38,986 nucleotides of DNA from Sulfurovum sp. (GTDB taxonomy: Bacteria > Campylobacterota > Campylobacteria > Campylobacterales > Sulfurovaceae), in the NCBI GenBank assembly GCA_020721815.1, contig DYMA01000004.1:1-38986 (forward strand). The letters are read 5' to 3'. A program made the translations under genes and the position numbers. Under the pieces are notes generated by a model, which saw only the letters and a program-made list of their open reading frames with translations, made no database searches and had not been told where the DNA came from. Shown in pieces: positions 24,654 to 33,944 of this stretch. How positions within the stretch are numbered: the first letter of the stretch is position 1; each line of letters begins with the position of its first letter.

Positions 24654-25166
24654 ATGATACGAGAGATTTTAATCTATCCCGATAAACGTCTCGGGATTGT
24701 CTCAGACGAAGTTCAAACCTTTGATACCCAACTTCATACTCTTCTTGATGATATGTATGAGACAATGGTTGCCCGTAACGGTGTAGGATTGGCCGCCATT
24801 CAAATAGGCATTCCCCAAAGAGTACTTATCATCAATCTGCCCAACGAAGAGGATGGCACACAACCCAAAGAGAAGACTTTGGAGGTGATTAATCCACTCT
24901 TTTTGATTCAAGAGGGTACAACAAGCTATCAAGAGGGGTGTCTAAGTGTCCCCAATGTCTATGAAAATGTCAAGCGTTTCAAATACGTCAAGATTGAGTA
25001 TCACGATCGTTACGGCAACAAGCAGATAGTAGAGAGTGATGAGTTTTTGGCGATTGCTCTACAGCACGAGATAGAACATCTCAACGGTCACGTTTTTATC
25101 GAAAATCTCTCCTTTGTCAAACGCAAAAAGTTTGAAAAGGCATGGCGAAAAAAACACAATCTCTAA
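24654..25166 (+). CDS. def: Peptide deformylase
   Basis: 170 residues. All three deformylase motifs are present: GVGLAAIQIG (43-52), EGCLSVP (94-100, metal ligand C96) and QHEIEHLNG (137-145, metal ligands H138 and H142, catalytic E139). It removes the N-formyl group from nascent proteins, which fits its place after trigger factor and ClpP in a protein-maturation operon. The stop overlaps the convergent barrel gene by 4 bases, so no terminator fits between. Confidence 0.96.
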   Translation: MIREILIYPDKRLGIVSDEVQTFDTQLHTLLDDMYETMVARNGVGLAAIQIGIPQRVLIINLPNEEDGTQPKEKTLEVINPLFLIQEGTTSYQEGCLSVPNVYENVKRFKYVKIEYHDRYGNKQIVESDEFLAIALQHEIEHLNGHVFIENLSFVKRKKFEKAWRKKHNL

Positions 25167-26161
25167 AAATTATACGAAATAGAGATTTTACCCTCAAAGG
25201 GGGAGATACCTCCTTCCTCTCGCCATGGCCAACGGGTCTTCATGTATTCGTTGGAGTAGATGATGGAGAATTTGCCTTTGCGACTATCTGCCCAACCCAA
25301 TGAGAAGCTGTAATCAGACTCATAATCCTCTTGCAAACCCCAATCACTGTACAAAAAGATACTACCCGCTACAAAAAACTTATCGTAAACAAAGGATTTC
25401 ATCGAGAGTTGGAGTTTGTGTTGATTGTAGTGCAAGGATTTGTCGTAATCAAACGAAAAAGAGCTTTTATCACCGATTTGGCGGTATCCTGATAGAGAGA
25501 CAAAAGTAAAATCTTTATTGGGAATATGCTTGATTTTGGGGACTAATAAAAACTCTTGCCATTTGGTTCGATAGTGTATCTCCCATGTGCCATCCCCAAA
25601 TCCCGCACTCTTTTCATCTGCATTAAAGCGATTGTTTTCGTAGTTGGAGTAGGAAAATCCCCAGCTATCAAGGGCGTAGGAGTCGTAACCAAAAGTGTAG
25701 TAGAAATTGGGTTGATAATCACTATCCTTAAATCCATTGGTATCAAGCATTAAACCTGTAGTAAAGTACAAATGGCTCAAAGGAGAAAATCTCAAACCAA
25801 TGTCAAAAGTTTCACGCGTTGCATCTCTACGGGTGAGATTTTGAATAGAGCTATTGAAGCTTAGTGTTACATCAAGCCAATCTTTGAAATCTTTAAAAAG
25901 CTCTTTCTCTTGCGGTTTGGCAACCAAAGGGGTTTTGGATTTGCTTTGGAGTTTTTCGTAGTAGTGGTTTATATCGTGCATAATAGAGCTGTTGGTGTTG
26001 CGATTGGTGGTGTGTTCAAGAAGTGTGAGTTTGAGTGCTTCCACCTTTTTGATAGGTTTTTTTGGCAAAGGCGTAATGTATTGAATGATTGATGGAGGTA
26101 TGGTGTTAGGCTTTTGCGTACTATTGACCTCATGTGAGAGGGTGTTGTTATCATCATGCAA
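25163..26161 (-). CDS. Outer-membrane beta-barrel, probably the C-terminal half of the upstream DUF3131 protein
   Basis: 332 residues counted from a TTG at 26161, but the frame is open back to 26236, right up to the A10 tract, and contains no ATG before residue 61. After a Thr/Asn/Pro-rich linker and a helical segment, residues 93-332 form alternating beta-strands (WLDVTLSFNSSIQNL, HLYFTTGLMLDTNG, FTFVSLSGYRQIGDKSSFSFDYDKS). The end is the aromatic SYNF typical of outer-membrane proteins. It resembles YaiO-type barrels found in polysaccharide loci. It has no signal peptide, so it can only reach the outer membrane if fused to the preceding protein. One extra A at 26229-26238 does exactly that. 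Confidence 0.65.
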   Translation of the reverse strand: MHDDNNTLSHEVNSTQKPNTIPPSIIQYITPLPKKPIKKVEALKLTLLEHTTNRNTNSSIMHDINHYYEKLQSKSKTPLVAKPQEKELFKDFKDWLDVTLSFNSSIQNLTRRDATRETFDIGLRFSPLSHLYFTTGLMLDTNGFKDSDYQPNFYYTFGYDSYALDSWGFSYSNYENNRFNADEKSAGFGDGTWEIHYRTKWQEFLLVPKIKHIPNKDFTFVSLSGYRQIGDKSSFSFDYDKSLHYNQHKLQLSMKSFVYDKFFVAGSIFLYSDWGLQEDYESDYSFSLGWADSRKGKFSIIYSNEYMKTRWPWREEGGISPFEGKISISYNF

Positions 26162-26208
26162 GGTGGTGGTTGTGTTGTTATCTTCTTGAGCGGTGGTTTG
26201 GTTTGTCT

Positions 26209-29200
26209 CTATCGGGAGTGTTGGGGAATTTTTTTTTTACCCTTTTGGCATGGAAGCTCAAATGTAAGATTGCCATCATCAATAAGACGATTTTCATAAG
26301 GGAGTCGATAGTCGTAGCGATAGTAGCGGTTGCCCCACAAAAATTGGCTCGAATCAATAGAGGTTTGCACTATTGTAAAATTTCTATCGTCGCCATCGTT
26401 TAAAAATCGCTTGTCAAATTCAAGAGCGCTAAGGTTGGTATCAAGGGTTTGGAGATAGTGCTGTGCCTCTTGGAGTGTGGCAAATGAGCCAACTCTTACG
26501 ACATAATCCTCCCCTTGAGGTTCAATGCGAACCAAATCATCGGCTTCAAAACGTTTAAGGAGTTTGAGTGCATAATCAAAAAGCTTCATGGTAGGCGAAC
26601 TAATGGTGTAGCGTTTGGATTGAAGCAAAGGCTTTTGGAGGGCGATTTTATCGCGTGCTATGGGGCTTTTGTGATAATAAAAATTGCCAATTTGTTTGTA
26701 GTAAATTGATTCCAATACCGCAGCGTTGGTCATAATGTTAAGCGACTTATTGGGGCGTTTAAAGTCGTGATAGTAGCCTCCAAACCACCCCTCTTTGGGA
26801 TTGTAAAAATCTTTAACGCTTTGCTTGAGTAGCCTTGCATACTCATCAATATGCCCATAGAGTGCATCATAGATAAAAGCCGCTTTGGTGCTGTAGGTAG
26901 AAAAATCCTGAAGCGGTTCATTGTAGCGGTTAAAATCACTCCAGTGGCGACCGTTGTTATAGACATCATTAGCCACAAAAAAAGGTGCTTGGTCAAGATG
27001 TTCATGGCTTGAAGTGGTTATCTTGTGGGTTGTGTCGTAGCGATGCTTTTGAGCCAAAAAGAGATTGGAAGCGTAGTGTTTGTATTTAAGGTAGTAGGGA
27101 TGCTCCATCAAACTCCACAAAAAAGTCTCGGCGTTGCTTACTTTGTGTACGGCTCCTGCGGGTACTTCGTAGTCGTCAATGCGTGGATAGTGCAAGTGCC
27201 GCTCATCGATAAAATGGCTGTAGGTGTGAATATTAAAGAGTTTGAGTGCACTGTGGATGTAGTGTTCGATGGAAGGGTCTCCTATTTGGTAGAGCTTTTC
27301 GGTTGAGTTGCCCTCATAGGTATCGATTTGAGCGTTGAAAGTTCCATGGGTAATGGCACGAGCGAAGTTAAATCTTGAAACAATAGTGCAAATATCATCG
27401 CTGTATTTTGGGTATTGATTTTGCAAATGGTAAAGTCCGCTCATCATGTGTGCTACGGGATAGATTCTCCACCCCGCACCTTGTGCATCCTCTTCTCCAA
27501 ACTCTTTGGTCATTTTGGCTGTCGTAGCGTTGTAGTAGGTATTGGGTAGTTCATTGTTATAAAGTGGCAACGTTTTAAGCGTCTCCATAAGTTTGTCGAT
27601 TCGTTCATCAAACTTCTCTTGAGTGATAATATCCAAACTTCTAGCCGCTAACGTTCCTAAAATAGTTTTGCCAATGGCATCAACTTCAATAATAGGATAG
27701 TTGTGATAGGCATTTACGATACCCGTATCGGGATTGTAGTTGTTTTCAAAAAATACCCACGCTATCTTTGCATCCTCTTTGTCCTCCAAAACGCTACGAT
27801 TGTAGTCTGTATCGATGGAGTAGGGCTCTAGGATGATTTTGGATTGCTCACTGGGCAAACATCGAAAGCTATTAACGTTGTTGCGATAGTAGTCATAAGT
27901 GCCTCGCTTGTTGATAGATTTAAGTTTTTGAAGAGGTCCCATGTTTTTAAAAAGCAGTGAAGTCAATATGATGGAGTTGGTGTTGAGCGTCACGGCTCTG
28001 TTGGCTCCAGGCATGGTTTCGTAAATCCCTGCATAGTAGCCCCTCTCTTTGTCGTAATTCTCATCCATCAAATCAAAAAGCTTGGCGGTGTAGTTGGTAT
28101 CAAAGAGGACTTTCATGCCAATAGCGGCTTTGGTACTAATGGATTTAAACTCTTCATAATCTTGGGCGTGATGATCGACAATCTTCCATGTTTCAAGATT
28201 TTCGTAGATGGTGTTGTAGAGAAAATAGGGAGCTTGGTCGATATGGTCTTCGGCTACGGCTGTAAATTGTGCGGTTTCATTAAATCTCGCCTCTTGAACA
28301 TCGTAAATGCTTTGGATGTATTTGCCCGATTCATTATCGTCCACACCGTAATCAAAACCTGTGTACCAATAGGACTCACTCCCTACAAAGGCACTGTAAA
28401 AATCTCGTGTCTCAGTAGGAACATCCACGCCAAAAATAGTGACCTCTTTCATAAACTTGTAGCTTCTTGCTTCGCTTAAGTCAAACCCCCAAATCTCATA
28501 ACTTCTAGCCAAATACTCTTCGTATCCCGTAAGGGTTTCGTGGTTGAGGTTGGTTTGTCCATCAAGGTATTGCGCACCGTACATATTGCCCACGACGCTT
28601 AGGCTACGGCAATAGCGATAACGAAGCAGAAGTTTTTCGATGGTGGGATTGAGTGTATCTTCGCACTGTTGGAGCATATTGAGTGCGGCCATTAGTCTTG
28701 TCAAGTCGGCTATCGACCACCCTATCCCTTGAGGTTGTTCGACATTGTTGTAATCGGTCATCTTCGCAGAGAGGGTATTGTAGGTTTTGTTGGGCAGTTC
28801 GTTGTTAAACAGCTCCATCTCTTGCATGGTCTCTAAAAACCGATTGATCATCTTTTCAAATCGCTCTTGGGTAATGAAGCCAAACTTTTTGGCACTGTAG
28901 ATACCGTAAAGTCCATTAGCCCAATCCCATACCGATGCTGAGGGGTAGTTGTCGGCTGCGTTGATGAGTCCTGTTTGTTCGTTGTAGTTGTTTTGAATAT
29001 ACTTCCACGCAACACGAGCCATTTTAAGCTCCTCTTTGGTGGGCTTTGTGAGGAGTTTGCACGGGTCGTTTGGGTCTTCTAAGATGGTCTCATTTTCATC
29101 ACTCTTGTTGTTGTCGCAACAAAGTTGCATAGGATTGATACAGCAGTTGCTCTTGGAGGCAAGGGCAGTGCGATTATGCTCTGTTGATTTTGATGGGAGA

Positions 29201-29316
29201 ATATCATTGTAGATATAAAAATAGAGCGGTAGAGTCAAAAAGAGCAATAAAAACAACAAACCACCCCCAATAATCCATAAGGCTTTTGTAGAGTTGTTTG
29301 ATTTTTTCTCTTTCAT
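26209..29316 (-). CDS. Membrane-anchored protein with two DUF3131 domains and a SPOR-like domain
   Basis: 1035 residues. A TM anchor (about 12-34) is followed by a Cys-rich spacer (CC at 58-59 and 66-67). DUF3131 repeat 1 starts at about 95 (RVAWKYIQNNYNEQTGLINAADNYP) and repeat 2 at about 512 (KIAWVFFENNYNPDTGIVNAYHNYP). Each has the ELPNKTYN and GWSIADL/GAGWRIYPV landmarks. A SPOR-like domain (about 921-985: EDYVVRVGSFATLQEAQHYLQTL) could bind denuded glycan. DUF3131 looks like an alpha-barrel related to glycan-active enzymes; activity is unproven. The last six residues come from reading past the A10 tract in the wrong frame. Read in the other frame, the protein continues as the outer-membrane barrel (1384 residues in total). 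Confidence 0.8.
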   Translation of the reverse strand: MKEKKSNNSTKALWIIGGGLLFLLLFLTLPLYFYIYNDILPSKSTEHNRTALASKSNCCINPMQLCCDNNKSDENETILEDPNDPCKLLTKPTKEELKMARVAWKYIQNNYNEQTGLINAADNYPSASVWDWANGLYGIYSAKKFGFITQERFEKMINRFLETMQEMELFNNELPNKTYNTLSAKMTDYNNVEQPQGIGWSIADLTRLMAALNMLQQCEDTLNPTIEKLLLRYRYCRSLSVVGNMYGAQYLDGQTNLNHETLTGYEEYLARSYEIWGFDLSEARSYKFMKEVTIFGVDVPTETRDFYSAFVGSESYWYTGFDYGVDDNESGKYIQSIYDVQEARFNETAQFTAVAEDHIDQAPYFLYNTIYENLETWKIVDHHAQDYEEFKSISTKAAIGMKVLFDTNYTAKLFDLMDENYDKERGYYAGIYETMPGANRAVTLNTNSIILTSLLFKNMGPLQKLKSINKRGTYDYYRNNVNSFRCLPSEQSKIILEPYSIDTDYNRSVLEDKEDAKIAWVFFENNYNPDTGIVNAYHNYPIIEVDAIGKTILGTLAARSLDIITQEKFDERIDKLMETLKTLPLYNNELPNTYYNATTAKMTKEFGEEDAQGAGWRIYPVAHMMSGLYHLQNQYPKYSDDICTIVSRFNFARAITHGTFNAQIDTYEGNSTEKLYQIGDPSIEHYIHSALKLFNIHTYSHFIDERHLHYPRIDDYEVPAGAVHKVSNAETFLWSLMEHPYYLKYKHYASNLFLAQKHRYDTTHKITTSSHEHLDQAPFFVANDVYNNGRHWSDFNRYNEPLQDFSTYSTKAAFIYDALYGHIDEYARLLKQSVKDFYNPKEGWFGGYYHDFKRPNKSLNIMTNAAVLESIYYKQIGNFYYHKSPIARDKIALQKPLLQSKRYTISSPTMKLFDYALKLLKRFEADDLVRIEPQGEDYVVRVGSFATLQEAQHYLQTLDTNLSALEFDKRFLNDGDDRNFTIVQTSIDSSQFLWGNRYYRYDYRLPYENRLIDDGNLTFELPCQKGKKKIPQHSR
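26229..26238 (-). other. A10 homopolymer joining the DUF3131 and barrel frames
   Basis: Ten As on the coding strand. As written, the upstream frame ends 27 bases later at TAG. With eleven As (or a -1 slip) it runs into the barrel through a linker beginning NSPTLPIETNQTTAQED. A tract this long is prone to polymerase slippage. Confidence 0.75.
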
Positions 29317-29320
29317 TGAT

Positions 29321-30631
29321 TTACCTTAATGCCAAAAGATGCCCCTCTTGAATAAAAAAGAGTGATTCTAAGATAACAGCATTGGTATTGCAACTAATAG
29401 CACTGTTTATTTTTTGACTATTTTCATAGATACCGCTATACCAACCTCTTTGACTACCCAAAGTTGCAACGGCATTGATAAGATTTTGTGTATAATCGGT
29501 GCGATAGAGTGCATACATTGCAAAGGCGGTTTTGGTGCTAAGTTGTCGTTTGTCTTGATAGATTTTGCCCGTCTCATCAATGGCTACCCATGCTTGATTG
29601 TTTACAAAGATAGAGTTGTAGATAAAGTAGGGTTTGGTATCAATATGGTCTTCGCTTACAGCGGTAAGGACTCCTGTTTGCTCAAAGCGTTTGGCTTGTA
29701 CTTTGTAGAGGCGGTAGCTAAACTCTTTGGAGTAGTAGTCCCACCCAAACTCTAATCCATCAAGCATATAAGGCTCCATCAATACATAGTTGTTGGCTCT
29801 AAAGGTGTTGCTATCACGAATATCGTAAGGCACATCCACGCCGTAAATCTCCTCAAAATCCAAAAATCTATCGTATCGCATGGAGTTGAGTGCATCGATA
29901 CCAAAAAGAGCATAGACTTTTGCAGCGTACTGCTCATACCCCAATCGTCCCTCTTGGAGCAATCTATTGCGATTGTTTTGTTTGATAGCTCCGTAGAGTT
30001 CGCCATTTTTTTGCAAAGCATTAAAATCCCATTTGGATAGTAGTTTACCGATGCGATTGTTGTAGTCTGGATAGTGACGACTTAGATAGGCAAGGGGCAC
30101 AAAGATACGCCCAATATCAATCACCGACCAACCAATCCCACCCTCTACGGCTTTGTTGGTGTAGTCACTCATTTGGAGGGTTTGGGTATGATAGACTTTA
30201 TTGGGTAATTTGCCTTGATAGAGTTCGATTAAACTAAGCGTTGTTAAGAGTTTATCGACTCTTTGATGAAAAGTAGCCTCATCGACAATCCCCAAACGAT
30301 AGGCACCAATCAATGCAGTAAGGTAGTTACCGCTATCCCACAGTGTGGTTGATGGGAAGTTATCGACAGAATTAACCAAACCCGTGGAGGGATTGTAGTT
30401 GTTTTCAAAATATCGCCACGCAATTTTAGCCCACTCTTGCTCTTGGGGAGTCAATGCTCTTTGGATTGGCGTTTTGGGTAGCTCTTTAGATGTTTTTATC
30501 TCAATCATTGAGTATCCTTGTTTGCGTAAATCAATGTTGTTTAAAAAGTAAATCAATACAAAACCCACAATCAATGCTATTAAAAATACAATATGGTGTC
30601 TTGCTTTTAAAAAATTATCTTTATTTATCAT
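29321..30631 (-). CDS. DUF3131 protein, single-domain
   Basis: 436 residues: TM anchor at about 14-32 and one DUF3131 domain (about 65-430). Characteristic stretches are AWRYFENNYNPSTGLVNSVDNFPSTTLWDSGNYL, QGKLPNKVYHTQTLQMSDY, GGIGWSVIDIGRIFVPLAYL and EGRLGYEQYAAK. It should sit in the periplasm, anchored in the inner membrane. The domain is repeatedly found beside processive GT2 synthases, so trimming, modifying or guiding the nascent polysaccharide is a reasonable inference. It starts 3 bases after the GT2 stop and ends 4 bases before the double-DUF3131 gene: a tight operon. The first repeat of its neighbour looks like a paralogue. Confidence 0.85.
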   Translation of the reverse strand: MINKDNFLKARHHIVFLIALIVGFVLIYFLNNIDLRKQGYSMIEIKTSKELPKTPIQRALTPQEQEWAKIAWRYFENNYNPSTGLVNSVDNFPSTTLWDSGNYLTALIGAYRLGIVDEATFHQRVDKLLTTLSLIELYQGKLPNKVYHTQTLQMSDYTNKAVEGGIGWSVIDIGRIFVPLAYLSRHYPDYNNRIGKLLSKWDFNALQKNGELYGAIKQNNRNRLLQEGRLGYEQYAAKVYALFGIDALNSMRYDRFLDFEEIYGVDVPYDIRDSNTFRANNYVLMEPYMLDGLEFGWDYYSKEFSYRLYKVQAKRFEQTGVLTAVSEDHIDTKPYFIYNSIFVNNQAWVAIDETGKIYQDKRQLSTKTAFAMYALYRTDYTQNLINAVATLGSQRGWYSGIYENSQKINSAISCNTNAVILESLFFIQEGHLLALR

Positions 30632-30634
30632 AAG

Positions 30635-32383
30635 TTATCCTTCAAATCTATAACGAGCTGCTTTTACAATCGCAAAAAGAGCTAAGATATTATATATTGC
30701 CCACATTAAATTGACACTGTATCCCGTAAGATACTCACGATAATCCAATAAAAGCATAAGTGTTGCATAGATAATTGCCACAAGATACAACCCAATCAAA
30801 CCCACCTGAAATTTAACCAACGGCAAAAAGTTACCGCTTTTGGCTACTTTGGAAGTGACGACAAATTGTATCGGTTTGCCTCTTATAACATCCCAAAAGG
30901 CACTAAGGACAATAGGAAAAATGGCAATAAAAAATTGTGCCCCTCGATTGGTCGAAACGCCCCATGTTGCTACCAATAGAGCCAATTGATTGAAAAACAA
31001 AAAGGGAACAAGATGAATAAAAAACTCCATTGAGTAGCTCTCAACAGGAGCAATATTGGTGAGCATATAGACAATAGGCGAAAAGAGCAACACAAGAAGC
31101 CAAATCGCTCCCGTATAGGACCAAAAGGTACTAAAGTACATCAATTTTTGTCCCAAACTCAACCCCGAACTCAAAAATCTCTTAAACTCTCTTTTGGTCA
31201 AATCAATCGTTCCTCCTGCGTAACGGAAGCGTTGAGCCGACCATGTGAGCATATCCAAAGGCGAGAGCATTTTGGATTCAACCTTAGGGTGGAGAATGGA
31301 GCGGTATTTTTTGCCTTTGTAGGCATGGATGAGGAGTGAGGTGTAGATATCTTCGGAGGTGTGATAGGCAAGGTACTCGACATCAAGCTCACAAATGGCT
31401 TTGGTTTTCTCTTTGGATTGGGTTATGCGTTCTGCCCATCTATGGAGTGCCACTTCACGCAAGGCATCGGTTCGGTGAATGGAGGTAGCACCGCAACAAA
31501 ATGAGGCGTTGTAGTGGTTGCGTCTTCTTTGAATCACATCAAAAAACATTTGAGGATCATTGGCAAAAATATCCTTGCCCGTCTCAATTTTACCCGTCAA
31601 TTTTTGCACCCAATGAGCCAATATTTCGCCTACTTTGCCCCCTTTTTGACTCCATGAGTTTGTCAGTGACTCTCCTTGTGTGGTGTCGCAAAACCACTGC
31701 GGAGTCTGTACCCATGCGACATTGGGGTCTTTGAAATAGCCCATGGTGTTGAGGAGTATATCGGGAAAAAGGCGTGTATCGGAATCAATAATGACAATAA
31801 AATCACCCCCCGTTACATCCATGGCGTGAGCAATTGCCCCTGCTTTGCGTCCTTTGTTGCCTTTGCGGGTAATTTGCACTATCTCTTGCGTTTGTGCCAT
31901 TTGCGTCATCAAAGGATTGTTGCTATCATCAAGCAGATAGATACCCACTTGCCAACTATCAAGTTTTCTAAGCCTTTTGGCTGCTTTGATACTCTCTTGT
32001 ACCAATAGGGGTTCTTCGTTGAAGACGGGGATATAGATATCAATCTTTATGGCTCTATTGGAGTAATGCTCTTTGGCGATTACTACCTCTTCCATGGTAA
32101 GTGGTGGCGTTTGAGGCGGGGTATCGTCAATCTTCCAAAAGTTTATCACGACCAAAAGAGTCCCTACAAACATCATTGTTTCGGCAAACGCCAAAGGAAT
32201 AGCAAACCACAAAGCATCCATATTGAGCGACTCGCTCCATCGATACTCCAAATACCAAAAGCCTAGCATAATGGTAATAATACCCAAAAATTGAAACGCA
32301 CTCTCTTGCCACGGGGAGTAGGGTTGGGGAGCGGGAGGGGTGCGTCCATCAAATGAGCTATCCAAAAAATAGAGTGGATTCAT
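30635..32383 (-). CDS. Cellulose-synthase-like GT2 polysaccharide synthase
   Basis: 582 residues. Two N-terminal TM helices (about 30-45, 57-82), a cytoplasmic GT-A domain and a multi-helix C-terminus (from about 400) are predicted. Processive GT2 motifs are all present: LDD (151-153), DSD (200-202), TSED (342-345, catalytic base D) and QRFRY (384-388, the QxxRW motif with Tyr for Trp). A longer than usual stretch (about 232-290) separates VQTPQWF from NASFCCGATSIHR. No PilZ domain is present, so c-di-GMP control, if any, is indirect. It should polymerise an NDP-sugar while exporting the chain across the inner membrane. The substrate sugar cannot be told; the neighbouring nucleotidyltransferase probably supplies it. 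Confidence 0.9.
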   Translation of the reverse strand: MNPLYFLDSSFDGRTPPAPQPYSPWQESAFQFLGIITIMLGFWYLEYRWSESLNMDALWFAIPLAFAETMMFVGTLLVVINFWKIDDTPPQTPPLTMEEVVIAKEHYSNRAIKIDIYIPVFNEEPLLVQESIKAAKRLRKLDSWQVGIYLLDDSNNPLMTQMAQTQEIVQITRKGNKGRKAGAIAHAMDVTGGDFIVIIDSDTRLFPDILLNTMGYFKDPNVAWVQTPQWFCDTTQGESLTNSWSQKGGKVGEILAHWVQKLTGKIETGKDIFANDPQMFFDVIQRRRNHYNASFCCGATSIHRTDALREVALHRWAERITQSKEKTKAICELDVEYLAYHTSEDIYTSLLIHAYKGKKYRSILHPKVESKMLSPLDMLTWSAQRFRYAGGTIDLTKREFKRFLSSGLSLGQKLMYFSTFWSYTGAIWLLVLLFSPIVYMLTNIAPVESYSMEFFIHLVPFLFFNQLALLVATWGVSTNRGAQFFIAIFPIVLSAFWDVIRGKPIQFVVTSKVAKSGNFLPLVKFQVGLIGLYLVAIIYATLMLLLDYREYLTGYSVNLMWAIYNILALFAIVKAARYRFEG

Positions 32384-32392
32384 CTATTCCCC

Positions 32393-33562
32393 TTACATCT
32401 TTTCATGAAACGACTCAATGGTCTCTTTGATCTCTCGTTTGAAGGGGCTAAGCTCTCGTCTGCCTTGTCTGGCATCGTGAATCAAAAAATCAAGCCCCAC
32501 CCCTTTGAGGTCAAGGTAGCCTCCATCGGGGTCAATAATAAACTGTTGTGTGATAATGCGGTGTTTGAAATGAAGATTTTTGTTGATTTTGGTATAGGGC
32601 AAAACCACACTCTCTTGAAGATGCACCCCCTCTTCGATAAGCACTCCTGAACCTATCATGGTAGGACCTACTATCTTTGCCCCTTTGCCAATGCGTACGC
32701 TATTGCCAATATAAACAGGAGGGGTAATATCAATCGCATCAAAATCAATAGCGCAATTGATACCGCACCAAACATTGGGGGCTATCTCTTTGCCGTAGGG
32801 TTTGACTTGATTGATTTGACCTTGCAAAAGCTTGATGTTGGCTTGATAAAAATCTTTGGTCGTTCCTACATCAAGCCAATAAAATGTGGGTGCATGGGCA
32901 TAAAAAGCAATCCCTTGTTCTACCAGTAGCGGCAACAGCTCACCGCCAATATCGTACTTTTGATTATCGGGAATATAATCCAAAATCGAAGGCTCAAAGA
33001 TATAGATACCCGTATTGATAATATTGCTTTTTGCCTCTTCCACGCTGGGCTTTTCTTGAAAGCTTTTGATTTGACCCGTTTCATCGCACACAACGACACC
33101 GTAGCGGTAAACCTCACTGGGGGGTATCTCTTTGCATACAACCGTAGCAATAGCTCCGTGGGCTTTGTGAAAAGCCATAGCTTGTGTTAAATCCAAATCG
33201 ATAATAGCATCCCCACACACCACCAAAAAGCTCTCATCAAAAAAAGAGGCAAAAGCTTGTACTTTTTTCAATCCACCCGCAGACCCCAAGGTGTGAGGGA
33301 CAAGCTCTCCGTTTTCTACATTTCCCTCAAGCGAATAGGCGATATGAATACCGTGTGCGTGTCCGTTTTGGTAGTGAGCTTCAAGCATATCGGCTTTGTA
33401 GCTTACGGTAACAATCACTTCATTGAAGTTGTGATTTCTAAGCAAATCAAAAAGATAGCTTATAATAGGGCGTTCAACTATGGGAATAAGAGGTTTGGGA
33501 ACGCAATAGGTCAAAGGACGCGCACGACTCCCCTCGCCTCCGCTTAATACAACTGCTTTCAT
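32393..33562 (-). CDS. Sugar-1-phosphate nucleotidyltransferase
   Basis: 389 residues. The N-terminal Rossmann-like transferase domain has GGEGSRARPLT (8-18, consensus GGxGTRLxPLT), PKPLIPI, the Mg-binding VVCGDAIID, and FQEKP. A left-handed beta-helix with hexapeptide repeats follows (PPVYIGNSVRIGKGAKIVGPTMIGSGVLIEEG, about 275-325), then about 60 residues of C-terminal extension. The family makes GDP-mannose, dTDP- or UDP-glucose from the sugar 1-phosphate; which one is not decidable here. Its ATG overlaps the STAS gene stop (ATGA) and the GT2 gene follows after 9 bases. Confidence 0.88.
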   Translation of the reverse strand: MKAVVLSGGEGSRARPLTYCVPKPLIPIVERPIISYLFDLLRNHNFNEVIVTVSYKADMLEAHYQNGHAHGIHIAYSLEGNVENGELVPHTLGSAGGLKKVQAFASFFDESFLVVCGDAIIDLDLTQAMAFHKAHGAIATVVCKEIPPSEVYRYGVVVCDETGQIKSFQEKPSVEEAKSNIINTGIYIFEPSILDYIPDNQKYDIGGELLPLLVEQGIAFYAHAPTFYWLDVGTTKDFYQANIKLLQGQINQVKPYGKEIAPNVWCGINCAIDFDAIDITPPVYIGNSVRIGKGAKIVGPTMIGSGVLIEEGVHLQESVVLPYTKINKNLHFKHRIITQQFIIDPDGGYLDLKGVGLDFLIHDARQGRRELSPFKREIKETIESFHEKM

Positions 33563-33894
33563 TGTCTATCACCCGCAAGAGATTCCATGCTTAAATCATC
33601 AATCAATTGTTCAAGCCCTACCAATCGAATAAGCTCTTTGGGTTGTTCGCCTAGAGGTGCTAATCTAAGAGTACCACCTGCTTGATGAATATGTTTTAAA
33701 GCAAAAACAATAAAGCTAAGCCCCATACTATCCATAAATTCTAATGCACTTAAATCAAGTACAATGTTTGTGTTGTGATTATGGGTTGCCTCCCTAATTA
33801 TCTCTTTGAGTTGTTCAAGACGATCAAAATCAAAACGCTTTGTGTCAATTTTGATATGCAATTGATTATCTTTGTCGGTTATAATGATTTTCAT
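33559..33894 (-). CDS. STAS-domain protein (anti-sigma factor antagonist-like)
   Basis: 111 residues, a complete STAS fold with the signature NIVLDLSALEFMDSMGLSFIV (44-64). S56 in DSMG is the position phosphorylated in SpoIIAA/RsbV. No kinase or PP2C partner is adjacent. It is the first gene of the polysaccharide operon, which recalls SypA of the Vibrio fischeri syp locus, a STAS protein that controls polysaccharide output by its phosphorylation state. A similar on/off role here is inference. Start ATG 33894 has an aggat site. It overlaps the nucleotidyltransferase gene by 4 bases. Confidence 0.88.
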   Translation of the reverse strand: MKIIITDKDNQLHIKIDTKRFDFDRLEQLKEIIREATHNHNTNIVLDLSALEFMDSMGLSFIVFALKHIHQAGGTLRLAPLGEQPKELIRLVGLEQLIDDLSMESLAGDRQ

Positions 33895-33944
33895 GGTAAA
33901 TCCTAGATAAGTGGTAAAAGATTGGGTGAAATATGAGAAGTAGA

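Noticed and set aside
26159-26161. TTG at 26161 as a true start of the barrel protein
   Set aside because: No ribosome binding site, no signal peptide follows, and the frame continues upstream to the A10 tract, so it is better explained as an internal codon of a fusion.
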